NCBI RefSeq assembly: GCF_000828055.2
Contig: NZ_CP010523.2
Span: 2,728,001-2,792,000 of the forward strand
DNA from: Klebsiella variicola
Lineage (GTDB): Bacteria > Pseudomonadota > Gammaproteobacteria > Enterobacterales > Enterobacteriaceae
DNA length: 64,000 bases
Direction of reading: 5' to 3'
The position numbers and the translations under genes are program-made. Shown piece by piece: positions 24,977 to 34,623 of the stretch. The stretch's first letter is position 1; the number at the start of each line of letters is the position of its first letter. Under the pieces are notes generated by a model that made no database searches, was not told where the DNA came from, and saw nothing but the letters and a program-made list of their open reading frames with translations.

Positions 24977-25946
24977 AGCGGCCTTCCTGGCCGACCTGCG
25001 TCACGCCGCCCGCGACATCGGCTTCTTCTATTTGATCAACCACGGTGTGGACGACGCGCTTCAGTATGAAGTTCAGCGCCAGTCTCAACGCTTTTTTGCT
25101 CTCGATGAGGCGCAGAAACAGCAGGTGGCAATGATCCACTCCCCCCATTTTCGCGGCTATAACCGCGCGGCCTCAGAGCTGACGCGCGGCCAGCCTGACT
25201 GGCGAGAGCAGTTTGATATCGGCGCCGAACGTCCGGCGCTGACCCTCAGCGACGACGCCCCGCGCTGGCAGCGCCTGCAGGGTCCGAATCTGTGGCCTGC
25301 CGCCCTGCCGTCGCTTAAACCAGTATTACTTCACTGGCAACAGCAGATGACCCAGGTGGGCATCCGCCTGCTGCGCGCTTTTGCCGAAGCCCTGCAGCTC
25401 CCGGAGAATGCCTTTGACCGGCTCTACGGCGAGAAACCCAACGAGCATATCAAACTGATCCGCTATCCCGGCCAGCAGGAGACCCAAAGCAGCCAGGGCG
25501 TCGGCGCCCATAAAGATTCCGGTTTCCTCAGCTTCCTGCTGCAGGACGAACAGAAAGGACTGCAGGTAGAGGTCGCGCCTGGACAATGGATCGACGCCGT
25601 GCCGCTGGCCGGCAGCTTTGTGGTCAATATTGGCGAACTGCTGGAGCTGGCGACCAACGGGTATTTGCGCGCCACCGTCCATCGCGTGGTGTCGCCGCCG
25701 GCGCAGCAGCAGCGCCTCTCCATCGCTTTCTTCCTCGGCGCCCAGCTTGACGCGGTGGTGCCGGTTTACACCCTGCCGCCCGAGCTGGCGCGTGAAGCGC
25801 GAGGTCCGGACAGCGACCCGCACAATCCGCTGCTACGCGATGTCGGCTGGAATTATCTCAAGGGCCGTCTGCGTTCCCATCCGGACGTGGCGGAACGCTA
25901 CTATCAGGACGTGTTTCGCGAACGCGCCGAGCAATTGATCGTTTAA
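24918..25946 (+). CDS. 2-oxoglutarate/Fe(II) oxygenase, isopenicillin N synthase family
   Basis: A 342-residue soluble enzyme. The N-terminal DIOX_N part includes LRHAARDIGFFYLINHGV. The iron site is H198-x-D200 (GAHKDSGF) and H255 (ATVHRVV), with the R266-x-S268 cosubstrate motif (RLSIAF). It is first in an operon with a MetQNI-like importer, so it probably oxidises the imported compound, plausibly an organosulfur or amino acid derivative. Its start lies inside the polycysteine leader ORF. GGAG sits about seven bases upstream. Confidence 0.88.
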   Translation: MNATTLPILDLARYADPANKAAFLADLRHAARDIGFFYLINHGVDDALQYEVQRQSQRFFALDEAQKQQVAMIHSPHFRGYNRAASELTRGQPDWREQFDIGAERPALTLSDDAPRWQRLQGPNLWPAALPSLKPVLLHWQQQMTQVGIRLLRAFAEALQLPENAFDRLYGEKPNEHIKLIRYPGQQETQSSQGVGAHKDSGFLSFLLQDEQKGLQVEVAPGQWIDAVPLAGSFVVNIGELLELATNGYLRATVHRVVSPPAQQQRLSIAFFLGAQLDAVVPVYTLPPELAREARGPDSDPHNPLLRDVGWNYLKGRLRSHPDVAERYYQDVFRERAEQLIV

Positions 25947-25969
25947 CCATAACTAAAAAGGAACACACC

Positions 25970-26772
25970 ATGAAATATGCCGCTTTTAAACTGGCAGGGG
26001 TCGCACTGTCTCTTTCTCTGGCATGGACGTCTGCCCAGGCTGCCGCGCTGCGCGTCGCCGCGGACCCGGTTCCCCACGCGGAGATCCTCAACTACATCAA
26101 AAAAATCGATCCCAGCCTCGATCTGAAGGTGGTGGAGCTGACCAGCGGGGTCAACGCCAATGAACTGCTGGCCAGTGGCGATGTGGATGCCAACTACTTC
26201 CAGCATGTTCCCTATCTGAAGGATCAGGAAAAAGCGCTGGGTAAAACCTTTGCCGTCGCGGCCACCGTGCATATTGAGCCGCTGGGAATTTACTCGCATA
26301 AGCATAAAGATTTCTCATCACTGCCGGAAAACGCCACCGTGGCGGTGCCGAATAACACCACCAACCTGAGCCGGGCGCTGTTCCTGCTGCAGGCGCAGAA
26401 GCTTATTAAGCTGGATCCCAAATTTACCGACCCGGCCACCACCCTGGCGACGCCGAAGGATATTGTCGAGAACCCGAAACACCTGAAGATTCTGGAGATT
26501 GAATCACCGCAGATCCCGCGTTCCCTCGACGATGTCGACCTGGCGGTGATTAACGGTAACTACGCGCTGGAAGCCGGCCTGGTGCCAGCGAAAGATGCCC
26601 TGGGGCTGGAAAGCGCCGAGCATAATCCGTACGCCAATATTCTGGTGACCACCCCAGCCCTGGCGAATGACCCGCGCATTAAGGCGCTGGCGAAAGATCT
26701 GACGTCACCGCAGGTGGCGGAGTTTATCCGTAAAACCTACAACGGCTCGGTGATCCCGGTGGCCCCTCAGTC

Positions 26773-26776
<4 letters not shown>
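25970..26776 (+). CDS. MetQ/NlpA-family substrate-binding protein
   Basis: A 268-residue periplasmic binding protein of the methionine-type ABC importer family (segments [31 protein letters not shown] and [21 protein letters not shown]). Unlike E. coli MetQ it has no lipobox cysteine. The signal peptide ends [13 protein letters not shown] and looks like a signal peptidase I site, so it should be soluble. Position between the oxygenase and the MetN-like ATPase makes it the receptor of that system. The ligand is probably a methionine-like or other sulfur compound. Confidence 0.85.
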
Positions 26777-27548
<772 letters not shown>

Positions 27549-27564
<16 letters not shown>

Positions 27565-28220
27565 GCTGGGAAGATTTGTGGCCGTTATTACTCGACGGCA
27601 CGCTGGATACGCTTTATATGGTGGGCCTGGCGGCCCTGTTTACCGTTCTGATCGGGCTGCCCACCGGCGTGCTGTTATTTATTTCCCGCGCCAACGGGCT
27701 GGCGCCGATGCCGAAACTGAACGCGCTGTTAGGCGCGGTGATCAACATCGGCAGGTCGCTGCCGTTTATCGTGCTGCTGATCGCCCTGATCCCCTTTACC
27801 CGCCTGATCGTCGGCACCACGCTGGGCAGCACCGCCGCCATCGTGCCGGTGACCATCGGCGCCTTTCCGTTCTTTGCCCGTCTGACGGAAAACGCGCTCG
27901 ACGAGGTGGACTACGGGAGAATCGAAGCCATTCTGTCGATGGGCGGTAACGTCTGGCACGTGATTTTTAAATCCCTGCTGCCGGAAGCCCTGCCAACGCT
28001 GCTGGCCGGGATCACGCTGACCATCGTGATGCTGATTGGTTTCTCCTCCATGGCCGGTGTGATCGGCGGCGGTGGACTCGGCGACCTCGCCATCCGCTAC
28101 GGCTATCAGCGGTTTAATAATGAAGTCATGTTTGGCACGGTGCTGATCCTGGTGGCGATGGTGCAGGGCGTGCAAATGGCCGGCGATCGGCTGGTGCGCA
28201 GCCTGGCCCACCGTCGCTAA
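27549..28220 (+). CDS. MetI-like ABC transporter permease
   Basis: A 223-residue inner-membrane permease with five to six helices and the EAA-type loop ([20 protein letters not shown]). The MetI-typical segment [24 protein letters not shown] is also present (two parts). The ATG at 27549 follows GGGAGG by six bases. It completes the Q-N-I set begun at 25970. Its stop lies ten bases from the end of the convergent nitronate monooxygenase gene. Confidence 0.88.
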
Positions 28221-28230
28221 CCGTCAGACA

Positions 28231-29289
28231 CTAGTTCCAGCCGCACTCTGCCGCCAGCTGACGAACCAGACTGGCGGCGTCACACTCGCGGATCAACCCC
28301 ACACCCTGCCCGGCCCAGTGGGCGCCATACTCATGAACGCCCTGGGCTTTCGCGGCGGCGGCCAGCGCTTTGCCGATATCATACGCCAGCGGATAATCCG
28401 GCACGGCGCTCGCCGGACAGGCTTCCCCCAGCGCACAGAAGGCATTCGCCAGACAGCGTGCCGGGCGCCCGGATATCGCGGAGGTCAGCACCGTACGTCC
28501 GTCAATGCTGTTGTTGATCGCCGCGCGATAACCGGCGTCGGCGGCGGATTCCGGACACAGTAAAAACGCCGTACCGAGCTGAACGCCTTGCGCCCCCAAC
28601 TGCATTACGCTGGTGATCCCCGCCCCGTCCATGATGCCCCCGGCGGCTACCACCGGGATGGTTAGCCGACGCCGCAGAAGTTGCACCAGGGTGAACGTGC
28701 TCAGTTGGGCATCAGGCTCCTGCGGAGCAAAGATCCCCCGGTGTCCGCCCGCCTCATAGCCCTGAGCGACCACTACGTCGATCCCCTGCTGTTCAATCAG
28801 CAGCGCCTCCTGGAGCGAGGTTGCCGTCGCCAGGGTGACAATCCCCTGCTGTCGCAGACGCTGGATCGTCTCACGTTCAGGAAGACCAAAATGAAAACTC
28901 ACCACCGCCGGCGACAGGTCGAGAAGCAGCTCCAGCATCGGCGCATGACCGATAAATGTCTGGTAGATCTCGCTTAACGAATCCGGTGGCGTACTGCCAT
29001 AGCGGGCAAAATGGGGTCGTAAAGTTGTTGCCCAGTCGGCTTCCCGCCGGGCGTCGCGCCGGGGCGGCGCATGGCAGAACAGATTGACATTGAACGGACG
29101 GTCCGTCAGCTGGCGGGTGGCGACTATCATCGCTTCCGCCTGGGTAACGGTTGAAGCACCCAGCCCCAGCGAGCCCAGCGCGCCGGCATGACTTACCGCG
29201 GCAGCCAGCGCGGGGGTGGAGACGCCCGCCATCGGGGCCTGAATCAGGGGATAATCAATATCAATAAGCGAAAGCAGCGGGTTGCTCAT
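28231..29289 (-). CDS. nitronate monooxygenase (NMO/2-nitropropane dioxygenase family)
   Basis: A 352-residue FMN TIM-barrel enzyme. It has IQAPMAGVSTPALAAAVSHAG (N-terminal phosphate-side strand), VVSFHFGLP, AQGYEAGGHRG and VAAGGIMDG, all typical of class I NMOs that oxidise propionate-3-nitronate or related alkyl nitronates. I start at MSNPLLSL (29289), preceded by GAGGAAA. The frame's first ATG at 29394 is inside the divergent LysR gene. It shares a promoter region with that LysR gene, which likely controls it. Confidence 0.87.
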   Translation of the reverse strand: MSNPLLSLIDIDYPLIQAPMAGVSTPALAAAVSHAGALGSLGLGASTVTQAEAMIVATRQLTDRPFNVNLFCHAPPRRDARREADWATTLRPHFARYGSTPPDSLSEIYQTFIGHAPMLELLLDLSPAVVSFHFGLPERETIQRLRQQGIVTLATATSLQEALLIEQQGIDVVVAQGYEAGGHRGIFAPQEPDAQLSTFTLVQLLRRRLTIPVVAAGGIMDGAGITSVMQLGAQGVQLGTAFLLCPESAADAGYRAAINNSIDGRTVLTSAISGRPARCLANAFCALGEACPASAVPDYPLAYDIGKALAAAAKAQGVHEYGAHWAGQGVGLIRECDAASLVRQLAAECGWN

Positions 29290-29320
29290 GGTTTCCTCAT
29301 GCATTAGCGGTGCCGGAGGC

Positions 29321-29345
29321 TTACCATCTCCTTTAAAGATGGTAA
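29321..29345. promoter_or_regulatory. dyad operator between nitronate monooxygenase and LysR genes
   Basis: TTACCATC (29321-29328) and GATGGTAA (29338-29345) form a perfect dyad with a 9-base spacer that holds the smaller palindrome CTTTAAAG. It is central in the 89-base divergent gap and has the T-N11-A form of LysR boxes. Confidence 0.55.
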
Positions 29346-29378
29346 GATCAACATCATTATCGTATTGAGAAGAAAAAT

Positions 29379-30224
29379 ATGAACCACAGCACACTAGAGA
29401 TCTTCATTCAGGTGGCAGAAACGCAGAGCGTCACCCAGGCAGCAAAACGGCTGGGCCGCGCACAGTCCAATATCACGACCCGCATTCAGCAGCTGGAAGA
29501 GGAGCTTGCCGTTGAGCTCTTCGTTCGCGGCAACAAAAAAATGGTGTTGTCCCCGGCAGGCGTGCAGTTTCTCAGCTATGCCCGGCGGATCCTGAGCCTG
29601 GCGGAAGAGGCAAAGCAGGCTCTGCATCCGACAACCCCAGGCGGCAGTCTGCGTCTGGGCGCGATGGAGGCGACCGCCGCCAGCCGGCTGCCGCCGCTGC
29701 TTACCCGCTTTCAACAACGGTGCCCGCAGGTAGATATCACCCTTATCACCCAACCGACCCGCCAGTTAACCGAGGGAGTGTTAACCGCCGCCCTCGATGC
29801 CGCGCTGGTCTGCCTGCCGCCTGGGGCCGATGGTCAACCGGCCTGTCCCGCCGAGCTGGCATGCACCCCGGTGTTTTATGAAACGCTGATGCTGGTCCGT
29901 CCGCAGACCCCGGGCCCGCTGCGGTTCGCGGCATTCGCCAGCGGCTGCAGCTACCGCGCGCTGGGCGAACGCTGGCTGGCGGAGCAGCAGGCGGCCGTCG
30001 AGGTGCATGAGGTCAACTCCTATCACAGCATGCTCGCCTGCGTGGCTTCCGGACGCTACGCCTGCCTGCTGCCGCAGAGCGTGCTGTCGAAGATGACGCT
30101 TCCCGAAAACTGCCTTAGCGAACCGCTGTGCGAGGCGACCACCCAGCTTATCTGGCGCAGCGGCTTGAACGCCCCCGCCCTGAGCGAGTGGCGCAAGCTG
30201 CTGCAAAGCGTGGCGATTGGCTAA
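29379..30224 (+). CDS. LysR-family regulator
   Basis: A 281-residue LysR protein. The HTH includes QSVTQAAKRLGRAQSNITTRI (residues 14-34), and the effector domain starts near residue 90 (GSLRLGAMEATAASRLPPLL). It is related in style to the YneJ/GltC branch (compare the LysR gene at 43726: the same SNITTRI/SNLTTRI core and EVNSYHSMLACVASG near [15 protein letters not shown]). It is divergent from the nitronate monooxygenase, its probable target, and overlaps the convergent MFS gene by four bases. Confidence 0.87.
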   Translation: MNHSTLEIFIQVAETQSVTQAAKRLGRAQSNITTRIQQLEEELAVELFVRGNKKMVLSPAGVQFLSYARRILSLAEEAKQALHPTTPGGSLRLGAMEATAASRLPPLLTRFQQRCPQVDITLITQPTRQLTEGVLTAALDAALVCLPPGADGQPACPAELACTPVFYETLMLVRPQTPGPLRFAAFASGCSYRALGERWLAEQQAAVEVHEVNSYHSMLACVASGRYACLLPQSVLSKMTLPENCLSEPLCEATTQLIWRSGLNAPALSEWRKLLQSVAIG

Positions 30225-31378
30225 GCCTGGCGTTCGGTAAAGACCAGCCCTGCGGCAATCAGCAGCGCCAGCGCCGCGGCATAGAGCGCCGGGTTAAATG
30301 AAGCCGCGATCTGATACAGCGCGCCGGCGATAAGCGGCCCGGCAATCTGTCCCACGCCGTACAGTGCAGTCATCGCGGCAATCATATTGAAGCTCACCTG
30401 ATGGCTGAGACTTTTCGCCTTCGGTAGCGCAATGGTGACGGTGCCCATAAAGGTAAAGCCCACCAATAGCGCGCTTAGCACGCAAAACAGCAGTGAAGCG
30501 CTGCAGGCTGGAAGGATCACGCCAAGCGCCTGGACGATCAGGTTGCGGGTCAGCGCCTGCCGGTACCCCCACTTTAGCACCAGCTTATGCCAGATAAGGC
30601 AGGACGGCGCGGCCGCCAGACCAAACAGCGCCCACAGATGGACCGGGTCAACGCTCTGCAGCGAACCAGACAGAAACAACGGCAGATAAGTGGCGGTGAT
30701 GATATAGCCGAAGCCCGCCAGGCCGTAAACCATCAATAGTCGCCACGCCGCGCGACGCGTATCGCTCCCGGCCTCAGGCAAGGAGGTCTCAACATGGGAA
30801 ACCCTCACCAGTGCAGCCGGCGGAGTCAGCAGCCAACGGATCGCCAGCGCCAGCAGCAGACCAGCGCATAATGCGCAGAGCAGCCAGATCTGCTGGCTGG
30901 TGAGGCTCAGGGCATGTCCAAGGGCGATCCCCTCCGCAGAGATAAATATCCCCAGCCCCACCCCGGCATACAGCAACGGCGCCCCGTGATGATGGCCCAT
31001 ATGTTCCAGCAGCCACAGCGAACCAGCAATCAGCGTTATCGCGCTCAGCGCGCCGGCGACGGCGCGCAGCGCAATAATGGTCCACGGCGAGCTCACCCAG
31101 GCCAGCAGCGCCAGGCTGGCGATGGTCAACCCGGCGGAGATAATGCTCAGTCGGCTGGCGGCCCCAGGCTGCACCCGCGCCAGCAGCAACGCGCCGACCA
31201 GATAACCAGCGTAATTGGCCGACGCGGCGAGATTGCCCTGGTGCAGGGTCAACAGACCTTCATTAAGCATCAGCGGCAGCACGCCGGTGAAGGCAAAGCG
31301 CCCGTAGCCCATGCCGATCATCAGTACTATCGACCCAGCCAGTGCCAGCCATATGGCCTGGCGCGATCTGTTATTCAT
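30221..31378 (-). CDS. MFS transporter, YbfB/YjiJ family
   Basis: A 385-residue, 12-helix transporter (first helix AIWLALAGSIVLMIGMGYGRFAF in two parts, with the family's GMGYGRFAFT). Start chosen at MNNRSRQ (31378) because AGGTGG precedes it; in-frame ATGs exist up to 31402. The substrate is unknown. It is tail-to-tail with the LysR gene and possibly part of the same physiological unit as the nitronate monooxygenase. Confidence 0.8.
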   Translation of the reverse strand: MNNRSRQAIWLALAGSIVLMIGMGYGRFAFTGVLPLMLNEGLLTLHQGNLAASANYAGYLVGALLLARVQPGAASRLSIISAGLTIASLALLAWVSSPWTIIALRAVAGALSAITLIAGSLWLLEHMGHHHGAPLLYAGVGLGIFISAEGIALGHALSLTSQQIWLLCALCAGLLLALAIRWLLTPPAALVRVSHVETSLPEAGSDTRRAAWRLLMVYGLAGFGYIITATYLPLFLSGSLQSVDPVHLWALFGLAAAPSCLIWHKLVLKWGYRQALTRNLIVQALGVILPACSASLLFCVLSALLVGFTFMGTVTIALPKAKSLSHQVSFNMIAAMTALYGVGQIAGPLIAGALYQIAASFNPALYAAALALLIAAGLVFTERQA

Positions 31379-31586
31379 CCACCACCTCATAATGATTCTC
31401 ATATTAAGAACAATAGTATTTTATAATTCTTTTTTTATTATGATTAAGAGAGAATGTCGGCGCAAGGCGGACGTTAATCCGCTATGGTATTGACAGAGAG
31501 AAAATGGCGCCCGGGCACGTCTTAACACACGCCGGGCCGATTTACCGGTACAGTATCAACTTGAGCTTTTGCTTACGGGAGCCATT

Positions 31587-32012
31587 ATGTTGTTCAGCCA
31601 TATGCGTATTGCCAGACCGGTCAGTGAACTGGACGCCACCGCCAGCATGTATTGCGCCGGGCTGGGGCTTCAGCAACTCGGCAGCTTTACCGATCATGAA
31701 GGATTCAGCGGGATTATGCTCGGCGCGCCCGACGCGGGCTGGCATCTGGAATTCACCCACTGTCGCCACCATCCCGTCACTCCCTCGCCAGGAGATGAAG
31801 ATTTGCTGGTGCTGTATTACCCACAGCAGGCGGAATGGCAAGCACAGTGCGCCGCCATGGACGCCGCCGGCTTTCTGCGGGTCACGGCGTTTAACCCTTA
31901 CTGGGAAGTCAATGGCGTCACTTTCGTCGACCGCGACGGCTATCGCACCGTGTTGCAAAACCGCGCCTGGGGAGAAGTACGAAGCGCTTCCGATCACGAG
32001 GAGAGTCAATAA
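31587..32012 (+). CDS. VOC-family protein
   Basis: A 141-residue single-domain glyoxalase/bleomycin-resistance fold (MRIARPVSELDATASMYCAGL, then GWHLEFTHCRHH, DEDLLVLYYP, and the closing VTFVDRDGYRTVLQN). ATG 31587 follows GGGAG by six bases; the frame is open to 31569. No specific reaction can be named. It is convergent with a second VOC gene at 32051. Confidence 0.78.
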   Translation: MLFSHMRIARPVSELDATASMYCAGLGLQQLGSFTDHEGFSGIMLGAPDAGWHLEFTHCRHHPVTPSPGDEDLLVLYYPQQAEWQAQCAAMDAAGFLRVTAFNPYWEVNGVTFVDRDGYRTVLQNRAWGEVRSASDHEESQ

Positions 32013-32050
32013 CCTCTCCTGTGTGTCCTGCACCGCGTCCGGCGCGGGCG

Positions 32051-32497
32051 CTATGGCTCTTCCGCCCGCAGCCACGGCGTCACCGTGAGTCCGGCCAGCA
32101 GCCCTTCCGGACTGAGCAGACGGGTGACCGTCTGTCCCCACGGTTCGTCGCGCGCCGCGACGAGCAGGCGGTATCCCTGCTGCTGCAGCCGCGCCGTCGC
32201 CGCAGCCAGGTCGCGGACCTCAAACTCAATCCATGCCTGCGGCACCGGCTCCGTCTCCGGCCACTGGTCCTGACCAAAACAGGACTGCGCCGCCTGCGCC
32301 AGCGGCCACAGCGCAAAATGTTTCACCCCGCCGATAGCATCCTGCTCGCTGAGGAGATACGCCTCGTTACCCGGCATCGGCTTTAGCGGCAAACCCAACG
32401 CCTGACAATAGAAGTCACGGCTTTGCGACGTGCTGCGGGTGATGGGACCGAAGCCCGCAATGAACAAAACGTCAATATCAGCGAAATCGTGGGACAT
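32051..32497 (-). CDS. VOC-family protein
   Basis: A 148-residue VOC protein (DIDVLFIAGFGPITRSTSQSRDFY at the start, WIEFEVRDLAAATARLQQQGYRLL, then the terminal RLLSPEGLLAGLTVTPWLR). I start at MSHDFADIDV (32497), which follows AGGAGAG; upstream in-frame codons to 32560 lack a ribosome site. It is convergent with the VOC gene at 31587, with 38 bases between the stops. Confidence 0.78.
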   Translation of the reverse strand: MSHDFADIDVLFIAGFGPITRSTSQSRDFYCQALGLPLKPMPGNEAYLLSEQDAIGGVKHFALWPLAQAAQSCFGQDQWPETEPVPQAWIEFEVRDLAAATARLQQQGYRLLVAARDEPWGQTVTRLLSPEGLLAGLTVTPWLRAEEP

Positions 32498-32726
32498 GTT
32501 CTCTCCTGAACGCGGCGGTAAGCTAACGCCATCATGCCCGTACGCAGGCGCCAGCGGCAAACCCGATTAATGGCGGGCGCATGCACAACATCATCGACGG
32601 TACAGACCGTTGCGCCCCTTCGGACAGACAGCGACTTCATCGGTGACAGATAAAACGCCCTCGCGACTCGCCAGCGTCCTCGCGGCGCGCTATGCTAAAC
32701 ATCCCTTGTATTAATCACTTATCCCT

Positions 32727-33914
32727 ATGAGCACTTCCGTCAGCACCACGCAACTCAATTTGCGCATCATTTCGATCGTTGTCTTCACCTGTATCTGCTA
32801 TCTCTCCATCGGCCTGCCGCTGGCCGTACTGCCGGGATACATTCACTATCAGCTGGGCTACAGCACCTTTGTCGCCGGGATTGTGATCAGCCTGCAATAC
32901 ATCTCAACGCTGATCAGTCGACCGCACGCCGGGCGCTATACCGATATCTGGGGCCCGAAAAAAGTGGTCAGTCTCGGGATCATCTGCTGTCTGCTGAGCG
33001 GAGCATTCACCCTGCTGGCGGTGCTTTTGCAGGCGACGCCGATGCTGGCCATCGCCGCGCTGCTGGCGGGCCGGGTGTTTCTTGGTGTCGGCGAGAGCTT
33101 TACCGCGACCGGCGCCACGCTCTGGGGGATCAAAACCGTCGGCGCGATCCATACCTCGCGGGTGATCTCCTGGAATGGCGTGGCGACCTATGTCGCCATG
33201 GCGATCGGGGCGCCGCTGGGGGTCACCCTTAACCACTATTTCGGCATTAGCGGATTTGCCACGGTGGTGGTGGTGGTGGCCGCCATCGGCCTGCTGTTCG
33301 CCCGCACCCGCCAGGATGTCAGCGTGACTGCCGGTGTCAGAGCGCCCTTTCACGCAGTGGTACGAAAAATTTGGCCTTATGGCCTGGGGCTGGCCTTTGG
33401 TACCGTTGGCTTCGGCGTTATCGCCACCTTCATCACCCTCTATTTTGCGGCGCACAGCTGGCAGGGCGCGGCGTTTACCCTCTCCCTGTTCAGCGTCGGC
33501 TTTATCTGCGTCCGCCTGGTGCTGGGAAATACCATTACCCGCTATGGCGGGGTCCCGGTCTCGCTGGTCTGCTTTGTGATCGAGTGTCTCGGCCTGCTGC
33601 TGATCTGGCTGGCGCCGTCAGCCTGGGTGGCTGGCGTCGGCGCCTTTCTCACCGGCTCGGGTTTTTCCCTGGTCTTCCCGGCGCTAGGGGTCGAGGCAGT
33701 CAAACAGGTGGAAGAGCAAAACCAGGGGACCGCCCTCGGCACCTACTCGGCGTTTCTTGACCTGGCGCTGGGACTCACCGGGCCGCTGGCCGGATGGGTC
33801 GCCGGCTTCTACGACCTCGCCACGCTATATCTGTTGGCGGCGATTGTCGTGGTGTTCGCTTTCCTGCTCATTTTACGCGTCCAGCGACAACAGCGAGCCG
33901 TCTCAGGAACGTAG
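32727..33914 (+). CDS. MFS transporter, YfcJ/YhhS family
   Basis: A 395-residue, 12-helix transporter. The segments YLSIGLPLAVLPGYIH, ISRPHAGRYTDIWGPKK, RVFLGVGESFTATGATLW and FPALGVEAVKQV follow the E. coli YfcJ/YhhS pattern. It is a monocistronic gene; a GC-rich hairpin (33924-33943) follows its stop but has A rather than T after it. The substrate is unknown; members of this family are drug- or metabolite-exporter-like. Confidence 0.82.
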   Translation: MSTSVSTTQLNLRIISIVVFTCICYLSIGLPLAVLPGYIHYQLGYSTFVAGIVISLQYISTLISRPHAGRYTDIWGPKKVVSLGIICCLLSGAFTLLAVLLQATPMLAIAALLAGRVFLGVGESFTATGATLWGIKTVGAIHTSRVISWNGVATYVAMAIGAPLGVTLNHYFGISGFATVVVVVAAIGLLFARTRQDVSVTAGVRAPFHAVVRKIWPYGLGLAFGTVGFGVIATFITLYFAAHSWQGAAFTLSLFSVGFICVRLVLGNTITRYGGVPVSLVCFVIECLGLLLIWLAPSAWVAGVGAFLTGSGFSLVFPALGVEAVKQVEEQNQGTALGTYSAFLDLALGLTGPLAGWVAGFYDLATLYLLAAIVVVFAFLLILRVQRQQRAVSGT

Positions 33915-34130
33915 TCAGGCCTGGCCCGCGGATCGCCGCGGGCAAAAAACGAATCGGCAATTGACGACGATTCGGCTTCCATGCCAACATCCTCCTCAGC
34001 GTCTGACAACAGATGCAAGGACGGTAGCGGAGAACAACAGAGATCGCACAACGATCCAGCCCGGCGCCGTAGTCCAATCCGAATCACTGACCCACACGGT
34101 GAATTCCTGATTCTGGCGGGAAACACAGAC

Positions 34131-34421
34131 ATGCACCAAAGTTTTAATCAGCGCGTTCATTTCTATTACTGCGTCCTGGTCGCGCTGAAGATGCACGGAA
34201 AGTCGAAAAAATCGGGCGGTATCAGAGGAAAGAATAACTTTCTGCTGAAATGGCTGCGCCGGGCGCAGGATAACAACATCTTCCCGCCCGATATCACCAG
34301 CGAAATTGAATGGCTGCGAGGTAAAATCATTCAGGCCGGTTACGACACCGATCTCGAACCGATGCTGGATTTTGTTTACGCCACCGCCAGCCGCGCTGAA
34401 GCGCTCAAGAACGCCGAATAA
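34131..34421 (+). CDS. DUF2913-like protein
   Basis: A 96-residue soluble, helical, basic protein (VHFYYCVLVALKMHGKSKKS, FLLKWLRRAQDNNIFPPDI, EWLRGKIIQAGYD, DFVYATASRAEALK). I believe this is the DUF2913 family, often found on enterobacterial accessory DNA; function is unknown. I start at MHQSFNQ (34131); the frame is open to 33981 through a low-complexity stretch that does not look coding. A perfect 14-bp hairpin begins at its stop codon. Confidence 0.6.
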   Translation: MHQSFNQRVHFYYCVLVALKMHGKSKKSGGIRGKNNFLLKWLRRAQDNNIFPPDITSEIEWLRGKIIQAGYDTDLEPMLDFVYATASRAEALKNAE

Positions 34422-34451
34422 GTCACTGCGCCCGCAACGGGCGCAGTGACT
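34421..34451 (+). terminator. long perfect hairpin after the DUF2913-like gene
   Basis: The 14-base arm AGTCACTGCGCCCG (34421-34434) is exactly complementary to 34438-34451, with a CAA loop. It starts on the last base of the stop codon. There is no T run, so it may be a processing or stabilising structure rather than a classic terminator. Confidence 0.5.
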
Positions 34452-34623
34452 GTCCATCCCACCGCCTCCCTGAGCGTACCGACCAGACGCGAAAAGCCCA
34501 CTGATGTTTATTCTTTTTGTGACACTGTCACGAAGTGGGTTACCGCTGGTAACATTCGGCGGCTGACAGGCTGCCAGTAGCGTTCTATGCTTTGCCCAGT
34601 CTTCCCTCACACAGGACCGCGCT

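Noticed and set aside
33924-33943. GC-rich hairpin after the MFS gene as a rho-independent terminator
   Set aside because: It is followed by A, not T, on the plus strand and has no T run on the minus strand, so I did not list it.
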